Positions 9,667 to 18,705 of a DNA stretch of 64,000 bases are shown here, piece after piece. Position 1 is the first letter of the stretch; the number at the start of each line of letters is the position of its first letter. The position numbers were made by a program, and so were the translations under genes. Under the pieces are notes generated by a model, which worked only from the letters and a program-made list of their open reading frames with translations, was not told the origin of the DNA and did no database searches. Source of the stretch: Streptomyces sp. JH34 (GTDB lineage: Bacteria; Actinomycetota; Actinomycetes; Streptomycetales; Streptomycetaceae); the NCBI RefSeq assembly GCF_029428875.1, contig NZ_JAJSOO010000001.1:5862501-5926500 (forward strand). The letters are read 5' to 3'.

Positions 9667-9978
9667 ATGAGCGACAGGATGCCGGGACCGGACACGGCGC
9701 AGCGGGGCGAGGCGGGCAAACCGGCGGGGACGCCGCCCGACGCCCCCGTACCTTCCTACGAGCCCGTCCCGCCCGCGCCCGTCGGCGTCGCCCGCACACC
9801 CACCGGGCACGCCGGTGTCGACGCGCGGCTGGAGCGGCTGGCCGACGCGGACCACCTCCCGGCTGACGGCCACACCGAGGTGTACGAGGATGTACACCGT
9901 GGGCTGCGCGACGAGCTGACCGCGCTGGACGCCCGTCCCGCACCCGCACCGACGCCCGCGCACGACAACAGGAGCTGA
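9667..9978 (+). CDS. Small hypothetical protein upstream of tlyA
   Basis: A 103-residue hydrophilic protein. The first half is Pro/Ala/Gly-rich and probably disordered; the second half (HAGVDARLERLADADHLPADGHTEVYEDVHRGLRDELTALDA) is predicted helical and acidic. It ends 7 nt before tlyA and so is probably co-transcribed with tlyA, nadK and recN. I know no function. Similar short proteins with a VDARLERLAD-type segment sit before tlyA in other actinobacteria, as far as I recall. Confidence 0.7.
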   Translation: MSDRMPGPDTAQRGEAGKPAGTPPDAPVPSYEPVPPAPVGVARTPTGHAGVDARLERLADADHLPADGHTEVYEDVHRGLRDELTALDARPAPAPTPAHDNRS

Positions 9979-9985
9979 ACGAGAA

Positions 9986-10801
9986 GTGGCAGGAGTGGCA
10001 CGTCGCCGCCTCGACGCCGAGCTGGTACGCCGCAAGCTCGCCCGCTCGCGTGAGCACGCGAGCCAGCTGATCGCAGCGGGGCGGGTGACCGTCGGCGGGA
10101 ACACCGCGACCAAGCCCGCGACCCAGGTCGAGACCAGCGCCGCCGTCGTCGTCGTCAAGGACGACAGCGACCCCGAGTACGTCTCGCGCGGCGGGCACAA
10201 ACTCGCCGGCGCCCTCGCCGCCTTCGAGCCGCTCGGACTCGAGGTCGAGGGGCGCAGGGCGCTGGACGCCGGGGCCTCCACCGGTGGCTTCACCGACGTC
10301 CTGCTGCGGGCCGGCGCCGGTCATGTCGTGGCCGTGGACGTCGGCTACGGCCAGCTCGCCTGGTCCCTGCAGTCCGATGAACGCGTCACCGTCAAGGACC
10401 GTACGAACGTACGCGAGTTGACGCTGGAACAGATCGACGGGAAGGCGGTGGACCTGGTGGTGGGCGACCTGTCGTTCATCCCGCTCGGCCTGGTGCTGCC
10501 CGCGCTCGCGCGCTGTTCCGCACCCGACGCCGATCTGGTGCTCATGGTCAAGCCGCAGTTCGAGGTGGGCAAGGAGCGCCTCGGCAGCGGCGGTGTGGTC
10601 CGCAGCCCCGAGCTGCGTGCCGAAGCGGTACGGGAAGTGGCACGCCGAGCCGGTCTGCTGGGCCTCGGCGTCCAGGGGGTGACGGCGAGTCCGCTGCCCG
10701 GCCCGTCGGGAAATGTCGAGTACTTTCTGTGGCTGCGGGCCGGCGCACCTGAGCTGGATCCCGCGGACGTCGACCGTGCAGTGGCGGAGGGGCCCCGTTG
10801 A
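9986..10801 (+). CDS. tlyA: TlyA-family 2'-O-rRNA methyltransferase
   Basis: TlyA proteins methylate 2'-hydroxyls of 16S/23S rRNA cytidines, and loss gives capreomycin resistance in mycobacteria. The 271-residue protein has an N-terminal S4 RNA-binding domain (RLDAELVRRKLARSREHASQLIAAG, about 8-45) and an FtsJ-type methyltransferase domain with the SAM loop DAGASTGG at 94-101. Catalytic-site segments are visible: SRGGHKLAGAL (Lys), GDLSFIPLG (Asp), VKPQFEVGKE (Lys) and the terminal GPSGNVEYFLWLR (Glu). Start is the GTG at 9986, with AGGAG 11 nt upstream; the GTG at 9995 gives the N-terminus (VARR) closest to M. tuberculosis TlyA and may be the true one. It overlaps nadK by 4 nt. Confidence 0.93.
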   Translation: MAGVARRRLDAELVRRKLARSREHASQLIAAGRVTVGGNTATKPATQVETSAAVVVVKDDSDPEYVSRGGHKLAGALAAFEPLGLEVEGRRALDAGASTGGFTDVLLRAGAGHVVAVDVGYGQLAWSLQSDERVTVKDRTNVRELTLEQIDGKAVDLVVGDLSFIPLGLVLPALARCSAPDADLVLMVKPQFEVGKERLGSGGVVRSPELRAEAVREVARRAGLLGLGVQGVTASPLPGPSGNVEYFLWLRAGAPELDPADVDRAVAEGPR

Positions 10802-11748
10802 CGACGCATGCGGCACAAACCGAGAACGTGGAACAGCCCGGGAGCGCCGAACGACCGGAACGCACCGTCTTCCTGCTCGCGCACACCGGCCGTCCGGCGG
10901 CGATCCGCAGCGCCGAACTGGTGGTGCAGGGCCTCCTGAGGCACGGCCTCGGGGTCCGGGTGCTCGCGGTGGAGGCCGCGGACCTGCCGCTGCCGCAGTC
11001 CGTGGAGACGGTCACCGACGCGACCCCCGACGCCGTGGACGGCTGCGAGCTGCTGATCGTCCTCGGCGGCGACGGGACGCTGCTGCGCGGGGCCGAGATC
11101 TCGCGGGCCTCCGGTGTCCCCATGCTCGGCGTCAACCTCGGACGGGTCGGCTTCCTGGCGGAGGCCGAGCGCGACGACCTGGACAAGGTCGTCGACCGTG
11201 TGGTGACGCGCGCCTACCAGGTCGAGGAGCGGATGACGCTCGACGTCGTCGTGCGCAGCAACGGCGACGTCGTGCACACCGACTGGGCGCTCAACGAGGC
11301 CGCCGTCCAGAAGGTCTCGCCCGAGCGGATGCTGGAGGTCGTCCTGGAGATCGACGGCCGCCCCGTGACCGGTTTCGGATGTGACGGGATCGTCTGCGCC
11401 ACCCCCACCGGATCGACGGCCTACGCCTTCTCCGCCGGCGGCCCCGTCGTCTGGCCGGAGGTGGAAGCCCTGCTGATGGTGCCGATCAGCGCCCACGCGC
11501 TTTTCGCGAAGCCGCTGGTGACGTCGCCCGACTCCGTGCTGGCCGTGGAGGTCCAGCCGCACAGCCCGCACGGGGTGCTGTGGTGCGACGGCCGCCGCAC
11601 CGTCGAGCTGCCCGCCGGGGCTCGCGTCGAGGTCCGGCGCGGCGCGGTGCCCGTACGGCTCGCACGGCTCCACCAGGCGTCGTTCACCGACCGTCTGGTG
11701 GCGAAGTTCGCACTGCCCGTCCAGGGCTGGCGGGGCGCTCCGCACTGA
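10798..11748 (+). CDS. nadK: NAD kinase
   Basis: The enzyme phosphorylates NAD to NADP. The 316-residue sequence holds the family's GGDGTLLRGAE motif (near residue 87) and the conserved TPTGSTAYAFSAGGP nucleotide-binding segment, and its C-terminal half has the LPAGARVEVRRGAVPVRLARL strand region. Start is a TTG at 10798 overlapping the tlyA stop (TTGA), with a GGAGGGG upstream. The tlyA-nadK-recN order is conserved in actinobacteria, indicating an operon. Confidence 0.95.
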   Translation: MTTHAAQTENVEQPGSAERPERTVFLLAHTGRPAAIRSAELVVQGLLRHGLGVRVLAVEAADLPLPQSVETVTDATPDAVDGCELLIVLGGDGTLLRGAEISRASGVPMLGVNLGRVGFLAEAERDDLDKVVDRVVTRAYQVEERMTLDVVVRSNGDVVHTDWALNEAAVQKVSPERMLEVVLEIDGRPVTGFGCDGIVCATPTGSTAYAFSAGGPVVWPEVEALLMVPISAHALFAKPLVTSPDSVLAVEVQPHSPHGVLWCDGRRTVELPAGARVEVRRGAVPVRLARLHQASFTDRLVAKFALPVQGWRGAPH

Positions 11749-11837
11749 TCTCCAGGGCCGCTGCTCACACCCGCGTGAGTGAATCCGCCACCGGGGTCCG
11801 TCGCACACCGGGCCCGGGACCTCGTAAGGTCATGTCC

Positions 11838-13577
11838 GTGTTGGAGGAGATGCGGATACGGTCGCTCGGAGTCATCGACGACGCGGTGGTGGAGCTGTCA
11901 CCCGGTTTCACCGCGGTGACGGGTGAGACCGGCGCGGGTAAGACCATGGTCGTCACCAGCCTCGGGCTGCTGCTCGGAGGGCGTGCCGACCCCGCCCTGG
12001 TGCGGATCGGTGCCAAGGCCGCGGTCGTCGAGGGGCGCATCACCGTGTCCCCGGGCGACGCGGCGGCGGTACGGGCCGAGGAGGCCGGCGGCGAGGTCGA
12101 GGACGGTGCGCTGATCGTCAGCCGTACCGTTTCGGCGGAGGGGCGCTCCCGCGCCCATCTCGGCGGGAGATCCGTGCCCGTGGGGGTGCTGGCCGAACTC
12201 GCCGACGAACTCGTGGCCGTGCACGGCCAGACCGACCAGCAGGGCCTGCTCAAGCCGGCACGGCAGCGCCAGGCGCTGGACCGGTACGCCGGCAGTGGCG
12301 TCGACGGCCCGCTCACCACGTACACGGCGGCCTACCGGCGGCTGCGTGCCGTCGTCACCGAGCTCGACGAACTGACCACCCGGGCCAGGGAACGCGCCCA
12401 GGAGGCGGACCTGCTGCGCTTCGGCCTCGACGAGGTCGCCGCCGTGGAACCGCTGCCGGGGGAGGACACCGAACTCGCGGCGGAAGCCGAACGTCTCGGC
12501 CACGCCGAGGCGCTCGCCTCCGCGGCGGCCCTCGCCCACGCGGCGCTCGCGGGCGATCCCGAGGATCAGGAGGGTGTGGACGCCACCACGGTCGTGGCCG
12601 CCGCCGGACGGTCCCTGGACGCCGTGCGGGCGCACGACCCGGCCCTGGCGGCACTGGCCGACCGGATCGGCGAGATCTCGATCCTGTTGGCCGACGTCGC
12701 CGGGGAACTCGCCGGATATGCCGACCAGCTCGACGCGGACCCGCTGCGGCTCGCCGCCGTGGAGGAACGGCGTGCCGCGCTCACCGCGCTCACCCGCAAG
12801 TACGGCGAGGACATCACCTCCGTGCTCGCCTGGGCCCAGGAAGGCGCCTCCCGGCTGACCGAGCTGGAGGGCGACGACGACCGCATCGGGGAGCTGACGG
12901 CGGAGCGCGACGCGCTGCGCGGCGAGCTCTCCGTGCTCGGGCAGCAGCTGACCGACGCACGGACGGAGGCGGCGGCCCGCTTCGCCGCGGCCGTCACGGA
13001 GGAACTGGCGTCCCTCGCCATGCCGCACGCCCGGGTCTCCTTCGCCATCGGTCAGTCCGAGGCGCCGGACGAGGCCTCCGGCATCGACATCGGCGGCCGG
13101 AGCGTGCTCTACGGTCCGTCCGGCGCCGACGAGGTGGAACTCCTGCTGGCGCCGCACCCCGGAGCGCAGCCACGGCCGATCGCCAAGCGCGCGTCGGGCG
13201 GTGAGCTGTCGCGGGTGATGCTCGCCGTCGAAGTGGTCTTCGCCGGTTCGGACCCCGTGCCGACGTACCTCTTCGACGAGGTCGACGCCGGTGTCGGCGG
13301 CAAGGCCGCCGTCGAGGTCGGCCGGCGGCTGGCGAAGCTCGCCAGGTCCGCACAGGTCGTCGTGGTCACCCACCTCCCGCAGGTGGCGGCCTTCGCCGAC
13401 CGGCAGCTGCTGGTCGAGAAGACCGTGGACGGATCGGTGACCAGGAGCGGCGTCACGGTCCTGGAGGGCGAGGACCGGGTCCGGGAGCTGTCCCGGATGC
13501 TCGCGGGGCAGGAGGACTCCGAGACCGCGCGGGCCCACGCCGAGGAGCTCCTGGAGACCGCCCGGGCCGACGGCTGA
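11838..13577 (+). CDS. recN: DNA repair protein RecN
   Basis: RecN is an SMC-like ATPase acting in double-strand break repair. The product (579 residues) has the N-terminal Walker A GETGAGKTMVV, a QTDQQGLL segment that matches the RecN DQ motif, a long central coiled-coil-rich part, and C-terminal signature ASGGELSRVMLA with Walker B TYLFDEVDAGVGG. I place the start at the GTG at 11838 (VLEEMRIRSLG), with AAGG 8 nt upstream, because it aligns with the usual MLxEMRIxxLG start; an ATG at 11832 is possible. The long upstream open frame is not protein-like. Confidence 0.93.
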   Translation: MLEEMRIRSLGVIDDAVVELSPGFTAVTGETGAGKTMVVTSLGLLLGGRADPALVRIGAKAAVVEGRITVSPGDAAAVRAEEAGGEVEDGALIVSRTVSAEGRSRAHLGGRSVPVGVLAELADELVAVHGQTDQQGLLKPARQRQALDRYAGSGVDGPLTTYTAAYRRLRAVVTELDELTTRARERAQEADLLRFGLDEVAAVEPLPGEDTELAAEAERLGHAEALASAAALAHAALAGDPEDQEGVDATTVVAAAGRSLDAVRAHDPALAALADRIGEISILLADVAGELAGYADQLDADPLRLAAVEERRAALTALTRKYGEDITSVLAWAQEGASRLTELEGDDDRIGELTAERDALRGELSVLGQQLTDARTEAAARFAAAVTEELASLAMPHARVSFAIGQSEAPDEASGIDIGGRSVLYGPSGADEVELLLAPHPGAQPRPIAKRASGGELSRVMLAVEVVFAGSDPVPTYLFDEVDAGVGGKAAVEVGRRLAKLARSAQVVVVTHLPQVAAFADRQLLVEKTVDGSVTRSGVTVLEGEDRVRELSRMLAGQEDSETARAHAEELLETARADG

Positions 13578-13753
13578 CGGCGCGCAGACGTCAGTTTCAC
13601 GCGGCCCGCTTCACTCGTACGGGTGGGGTGGGCCGCCCCGGTGTCGACGCGAGTACGGGAACAACGTTTCGTCAGTCCCGGAACGTGCGTACGGACTGGC
13701 ATCCTTGGGACCGTACTAATCACCGACTCGGTAGCCCCGGGAGCCGATCAACC

Positions 13754-14827
13754 GTGTCTCAGTTGCGTACGGTCCAAGTCCTGGGCGGCGGTGCCGGAAG
13801 CAGCGCCCGTGTCAGCTCGCTCGCCGCGGGACTGGTCGCCAGAGGCGTGCAGGTCACCGTCTGCGCCCCGGCCGGTTCCGGTCACGCCCACGGCCTCCCC
13901 GCCTCGGGAACCCGCTTCGTCGCGGTGCCCCGGCGCAGCGATCCCGCCTCCGTCGCCGCCCTGCGCATCGCGTGCACCGGGGCGGACATCGTCCACGCCC
14001 ACGGCCTGCACGCCGCCGTGCGCGCCGGGATCGCGCTCAGCGGGCGTGGCACCCCGCTGGTGGTGACCTGGCACACCCGCGCCCACGCGGAGGGCGCCCG
14101 CGGCCGGCTGCTGCGGATGCTGGAGCGGAAGGCGGCCCGGGCCGCCGCCGTCGTGCTGGGCACCTCGTGGGAAATGGTCGACCGGGCCCGCCGCCGAGGT
14201 GCCAGGGACGCGCGGCTCGCGCCGGTCGCGATCCCCGCGAGCCGTTGGGCCGGCGCCCCCGACGACGGCAAGGTGCGCGCCGAACTGGGCGCGGTCGGAC
14301 GGCCGTTGCTGGTCTCGGCGGCCCAGCACGACCATGACGCGCTGCTGGACGCGGCGCGCGGGTGGTGCGCGCTGGACCCCCCGCCCCTGCTGGCCGTCGT
14401 GGGGGAGGAGCACCGGGCCGGCGCCCTGAGGCGCCGGATCGCGGCGGAGGGCCTGCCCGTCGTCCTCGCGGGCGGACCGGACGGTATCGGCGACCTCCTG
14501 GCCGCGGCCGACATCGCCGTCCTGTCCGGCCGGGGATGCGGCGGCCCGCTGCTCGCCCGCGAGGCCCTGAGGCTCGGCATCCCCCTGGTCGCGGCCCGTG
14601 CCGACGGACTGCCCGAACTCGTCGGTGACGCGGCGGAACTGGTTCCGCACGGGGACGCCGAGGCCCTCTCCGAGGCCGTCGTACGGCTCCTCGGCGACCC
14701 CGGGCGACGGCAGCGGCTCGCCGAATCGGGGCGCGCGCAGGCCGCGGGCTGGCCGACCGAGGACGACACGATCGCCCATGTGCTCTCCGTGTACGACGAG
14801 TTGGCGACGCCCGTGGCGGCCGGCTGA
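13754..14827 (+). CDS. Glycosyltransferase family 4 protein
   Basis: The 357-residue sequence is of GT-B form. The N-terminal Rossmann half holds a G-rich loop (LGGGAGSSARVSSLAAGLVARG) and IVHAHGLHAA. The C-terminal half carries the nucleotide-sugar binding pattern LAREALRLGIPLVAARADGLPELVGDAAELV, which resembles the E-x7-E motif of GT4 with the first acid retained. The acceptor and donor are not evident. Start GTG 13754 with GGGAG 10 nt upstream; the open frame continues to 13628 but that part is non-coding in character. It stands alone between recN and the convergent PucR gene. Confidence 0.82.
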   Translation: MSQLRTVQVLGGGAGSSARVSSLAAGLVARGVQVTVCAPAGSGHAHGLPASGTRFVAVPRRSDPASVAALRIACTGADIVHAHGLHAAVRAGIALSGRGTPLVVTWHTRAHAEGARGRLLRMLERKAARAAAVVLGTSWEMVDRARRRGARDARLAPVAIPASRWAGAPDDGKVRAELGAVGRPLLVSAAQHDHDALLDAARGWCALDPPPLLAVVGEEHRAGALRRRIAAEGLPVVLAGGPDGIGDLLAAADIAVLSGRGCGGPLLAREALRLGIPLVAARADGLPELVGDAAELVPHGDAEALSEAVVRLLGDPGRRQRLAESGRAQAAGWPTEDDTIAHVLSVYDELATPVAAG

Positions 14828-14876
14828 CCCCGGTACGGCCCCGCGGATTCGAGGGACCGCCCTGTGCGCCCGCCGG

Positions 14877-16505
14877 TCAGCCCGCGTGCCGACGTGCCCT
14901 CAGGGCCAGGCTCAGGGCCAGCACGGACTCGGGGTCGTCCAGGTCGGTGCCGAGCAGCTCGCCGATGCGGGCCAGCCGGTTGTAGAGAGTCTGCCGGTTC
15001 AGATGGAGGTCGCGTGCGGCCTCCGCCTTGCGGCCCGCATGGGCGAGGTACGCCTCCAGCGTGGGCAGCAGCGCGGGGCGCGAGGTGCGGTCGTGCGCGA
15101 GCAGCGGGCCGATCGCCCGGTCCACGAAGGACGCGAGGTCCGGATGGTCCCGCAGCCGCCACAGCAGCAGATCGATGTCCAGGCGGCGTGCGTCGTACCA
15201 GGGCCGGTCCCCGAGCCCCCGCGCGGCCGTCGCCGCCTCGGCCGCGTGCCTCAGCCCGGCGCCCACGGACGCCCAGCCGCCCGCGTCCCCGACCACCACG
15301 GTCGCCGGCGTACGGTCCCCGGCCCGTTCCAGTCCCGCCCGGTCGGCCCCGCTCCGCAGCGCCGCCGCGACCCGGTCCGCGAGCGCCGTGCGCGTGGTCC
15401 CCGGCCGCAGCGCCAGCAGCAGGGGGACCCTGCCCTCCACGGGCCGCACCCCCACCAGCACCGGTGCGCCCACCGCCGCGAGCTCCTCCGTCATCGCCCG
15501 GGCCAGCAGCGCCCAACTGCCCGACGGCGCCGACTCGGGGGAGAGCCGCATCACCACCGGGAGCAGCGGATCCCCGCCCGGTCTGAACCCCAGGACGCCT
15601 GCCTGCGCGGGAGCGTCGTCCGGGGCGATCCGGCCCTCGGCGAGATCGGTGAGGAAGTCACCGCGGCCCCGAGCCGCCACCTCCTCCTCCTGCCGGGCCT
15701 GCATCAGCACGACCGCCAGGATGCCCGCGGCCCGCTCGGCGGCCATCCGGTGCACCGTCACCAGGGGCCCGGACACCGCGAGCAGCACGAGCCGGGCCCG
15801 CACGGAACCCGCCCCGAGCCCGCCACCCGGCACCTCCACCAGAACCGCGCCGGCGGGTGGCGCCTCACGAGCCGTGCGCGCCCCGCGCAGCCCCTCCCAG
15901 ACCTGGAGCGGATCGGCGCCCGCCGGGCCGGTCCCGCTGCCCGCCGCGAACAGCAGCCGGCCGTCCGGGGTCTCCAGGAAGACCGGGTTCGCGGCGAAGT
16001 CCGCCAGGATGCCCAGGACCTGCGGCACCCCGCCGCCGCCCAGGACCGCCTGCGTGCACCGCCGGTGGACCTCCTCGGCCCGCTGGAGGAGGGTGTAGTG
16101 GCCGTTGACGATCTCGGTGTGGATCTCCTCGGTCACCGCCACGAACGGCACCTCGCGGTGCAGCTGGACGAGCGGCAGTCCCGCCGTGCGCGCCGCCTCC
16201 ACGATCGCCGAGGGCAGCCGGCCGAAGCGCGGGCCGAGCTCCACGACCAGGGCGGCGATGCCCCGGTCCGCCAGCTTGCGGACGAAGACGCGCTGGTCGG
16301 CGGGGTGCGACCCGAGACCGAGCCCGGTCGTGAGCAGCAACTCCCCGCCCTTGAGGAGGGCGGGGATGTTGGGCGCCTCACCGGCGTGCACCCAGCGCAC
16401 CGTACGGTCCAGACGGTCCGCGCAGGTCAGTACCTCCGGGAGTCCACCGCGCAGCCCCGGCAGCTCCAGTGCCCGCCGCACGGTGATCCCGCCCTCTGTC
16501 TCCAC
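14877..16505 (-). CDS. PucR family transcriptional regulator
   Basis: A 542-residue regulator with the N-terminal PucR domain (ITVRRALELPGLRGGLPEVL ... LVVELGPRFGRLPSAIVEAA) and a C-terminal helix-turn-helix of the PucR type (ARDLHLNRQTLYNRLARIGELLGTDLDDPESVL). PucR proteins control purine or other nitrogen catabolic genes. The target is not shown here; the nearest candidate on the same strand is the FAD oxidase 98 nt upstream. Start is the GTG at 16505. Confidence 0.9.
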   Translation of the reverse strand: METEGGITVRRALELPGLRGGLPEVLTCADRLDRTVRWVHAGEAPNIPALLKGGELLLTTGLGLGSHPADQRVFVRKLADRGIAALVVELGPRFGRLPSAIVEAARTAGLPLVQLHREVPFVAVTEEIHTEIVNGHYTLLQRAEEVHRRCTQAVLGGGGVPQVLGILADFAANPVFLETPDGRLLFAAGSGTGPAGADPLQVWEGLRGARTAREAPPAGAVLVEVPGGGLGAGSVRARLVLLAVSGPLVTVHRMAAERAAGILAVVLMQARQEEEVAARGRGDFLTDLAEGRIAPDDAPAQAGVLGFRPGGDPLLPVVMRLSPESAPSGSWALLARAMTEELAAVGAPVLVGVRPVEGRVPLLLALRPGTTRTALADRVAAALRSGADRAGLERAGDRTPATVVVGDAGGWASVGAGLRHAAEAATAARGLGDRPWYDARRLDIDLLLWRLRDHPDLASFVDRAIGPLLAHDRTSRPALLPTLEAYLAHAGRKAEAARDLHLNRQTLYNRLARIGELLGTDLDDPESVLALSLALRARRHAG

Positions 16506-16603
16506 CGGCTCCGGCCTCGTGCTTCCACTCGTGCGCCCACGCGCTGGTGTACCGGGGCGCGAGCGGCCCCGGTCAGGAAGCTACCGGGCCGCCCCGGGCC
16601 CCG

Positions 16604-18001
16604 TCACACCATGGCCACCGCGGGCTTGACGTTGTGATTGAGGTGGAACACGTTGTCCGGGTCGTACCGGGCTTTGACGCGGGACAGCCGCTCGTAGGCC
16701 TGCTCCCCGAACCCGGCCATGATCCGCTCCTGCCCCTCGCGGCCGATGAAGTTGAGGTAGACCGCGCCGTTGGCCCACGGCGTCATCGCGGCGCGCACGC
16801 CCCGCACCCACTGCCTGACCCGCTCGTCGTCCGCCTCGTCCTCCCAGACGCCGAAGGGGTGCACGGCCCAGGGGGAGGAGCGCCAGGGCAGCGGGTAGTC
16901 GGAGGGTCCGCGCCCCACCGCGCCGCCCAGCGGGAACAGCACGTGCTGACAGTTCGTGGGGACGGGCATCGTCGCCGCGCCCGCACAGTAGGCGGCCACG
17001 GCCTCGTCGGGGAAGGCGTCCAGGTACTCCGCCGACCAGTAGTTCCGCATGCCGGGCGGATCGTCGAGCATGCACTGCAGGTCAGCGTACGGAATCGTGT
17101 CGACGACCTCCGCCTCGTGCTCCAGCGCCAGCAGGGGCGCCGCCACCTCGCGTGCCTCCGCCTGCGGCCCGGCGTAGGTGAGCAGCACGGCGCACACGAG
17201 GTGGCCCACCAGCGGCTCGGGTACCCACTCCTCGGGCGGTCCCGTGATGTAGATGCAGCCGCCGCCCGCGGCGTCCGGTGCGGACTCCATCACATCCCGG
17301 TAGGCGCGGACCGCTTCGGGACCGTTCTCCGGGCGGAAGAGCAGCATCACCATGTTCATCTCGGGCAGTTCGTGCAGGCCCAGCGTCAGCGACGTGACCA
17401 CACCGAAGTTGCCGCCGCCGCCGTGCAGGGCCCAGAACAGCTCGGGGTTCTCGGACGCGCTCGCGCGCACGGGTGTGCCGTCCGCGGTCACCACGTCGGC
17501 GGCCAGCAGGTTGTCGCAGGCCAGCCCGAACGCGCGCTCCAGCCAGCCCGAGCCGCCGCCCAGGGTGAAGCCGCCGACGCCGGTGGTGGACACCCGTCCG
17601 CCGGTGGTCGCCAGGGAGTGGGGCTGTGTGGCCCGGTCCAGGTCGCTCATGACGGCGCCGCCGCCGACCCGCGCCGACCGGGCACCGGGATCGACGTCGA
17701 CCGCGCGCATCCGGCGCAGGTCGACCACGAGGCCGCCCTCGCTCACGGCCATGCCCGCGACGCTGTGGCCGCCTCCGCGCACCGCGACCTCCAGTTCCTG
17801 GTCGCGCGCCACGGCGAGCGCCTTCGCGACGTCCGCCTGGGACGCGCACTGAGCCACCACCGCCGGTCTGCGGTCGATCATGCTGTTGAAGACAGTACGT
17901 GCCTCGTCGTAACCCGGGTCGCCGGGAACATGGACCTCACCGGCGAAGCCGGAACGCAGACCGGTCACAGCGGCATCCGGCACGGAGGTTCGGGGCGTCA
18001 T
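16604..18001 (-). CDS. FAD-linked (BBE-type) oxidase
   Basis: A 465-residue flavoprotein of the berberine-bridge/VAO group. The PP-loop contains RGGGHSVAG (near residue 73), whose His is the usual 8-alpha covalent FAD site; then come GGFTLGGGSGWLERAFGLACDNL and the C-terminal BBE segment YDPDNVFHLNHNVKP. Many relatives oxidise sugars, alkaloids or antibiotic intermediates with oxygen; the substrate is not known. Start ATG 18001 with GAAGGGGG about 7 nt upstream; the frame upstream is not coding in character. It follows the acetyltransferase and LysR genes on the same strand. Confidence 0.9.
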   Translation of the reverse strand: MTPRTSVPDAAVTGLRSGFAGEVHVPGDPGYDEARTVFNSMIDRRPAVVAQCASQADVAKALAVARDQELEVAVRGGGHSVAGMAVSEGGLVVDLRRMRAVDVDPGARSARVGGGAVMSDLDRATQPHSLATTGGRVSTTGVGGFTLGGGSGWLERAFGLACDNLLAADVVTADGTPVRASASENPELFWALHGGGGNFGVVTSLTLGLHELPEMNMVMLLFRPENGPEAVRAYRDVMESAPDAAGGGCIYITGPPEEWVPEPLVGHLVCAVLLTYAGPQAEAREVAAPLLALEHEAEVVDTIPYADLQCMLDDPPGMRNYWSAEYLDAFPDEAVAAYCAGAATMPVPTNCQHVLFPLGGAVGRGPSDYPLPWRSSPWAVHPFGVWEDEADDERVRQWVRGVRAAMTPWANGAVYLNFIGREGQERIMAGFGEQAYERLSRVKARYDPDNVFHLNHNVKPAVAMV

Positions 18002-18094
18002 GTCGTGCCCCCTTCGCAGGGTCTTGCAGGACCACTCCATCGTAGATCCGGCCGTCGACATCGGCCGTTCCGCAGAGCCGAGGTGCCCGCCCGG

Positions 18095-18637
18095 TCACCA
18101 GCGCCGCCGCACGGCCGCCTTGCCGCCCGTCACCAGACTCGCCGGCGGAACGTCGTCGGCCACGACCGCGCCCGCGGCGACCACGGCGTCACGGCCGATG
18201 CTGACGCCGGGAAGGATCGTGGCACCGGCGCCGATCCACACGTTCTCCGCGATGTCGATGGGCGCACCGCTCAGCCACCCACGCCGCTCCCCGGGATCGA
18301 CCGGGTGGCCGACGGTGACGAACGTGGCCTTCGGCCCGACCATCACGCGCTCGCCGAGCCGAATGCCCGCGTAGTCCAGGAACGTGCAGTTCTGGTTGAT
18401 GAACACACGCTCCGCGAGGTCCAGGTTCAGGCCGTGGTCCGTGAAGAAGGGCGGATAGACCGTGACCCGGGCCGGCAGCGGCCTGCCGAGGATCCGGCCG
18501 AACAGTTCCGCCTTGCCCTCCTCGTCGTCGAAGGGCAGGACGTTCAGACGGGAGGTGAGCTCGGTGACCTGCAGGACTCTCTTCGACATGGCCCGGAACT
18601 CCGGGCTGTGGATGCGCAGGAGACGGTCGCGGGACAT
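18095..18637 (-). CDS. Maltose/galactoside O-acetyltransferase-like (LbH) protein
   Basis: This 180-residue protein has the left-handed beta-helix hexapeptide pattern (IGAGATILPGVSIGRDAVVAAGAVVADDVP) and the LacA/Maa N-terminal and central landmarks (FFTDHGLNLDLAERVFINQNCTFLD, VGHPVDPGER). The His in VTVGHP corresponds to the catalytic base. It should transfer acetyl from acetyl-CoA to a sugar-like hydroxyl; the acceptor is unknown. Start ATG 18637 with AAAGGAA about 7 nt upstream. It lies 68 nt after the LysR stop on the same strand, so the two are probably co-transcribed. Confidence 0.9.
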   Translation of the reverse strand: MSRDRLLRIHSPEFRAMSKRVLQVTELTSRLNVLPFDDEEGKAELFGRILGRPLPARVTVYPPFFTDHGLNLDLAERVFINQNCTFLDYAGIRLGERVMVGPKATFVTVGHPVDPGERRGWLSGAPIDIAENVWIGAGATILPGVSIGRDAVVAAGAVVADDVPPASLVTGGKAAVRRRW

Positions 18638-18705
18638 GGACGAGTTCCTTTCCGGTGCCTGATGGCCGGACACGGCCACAGGGTGCTGGTCGTCCGACGG
18701 CCTGG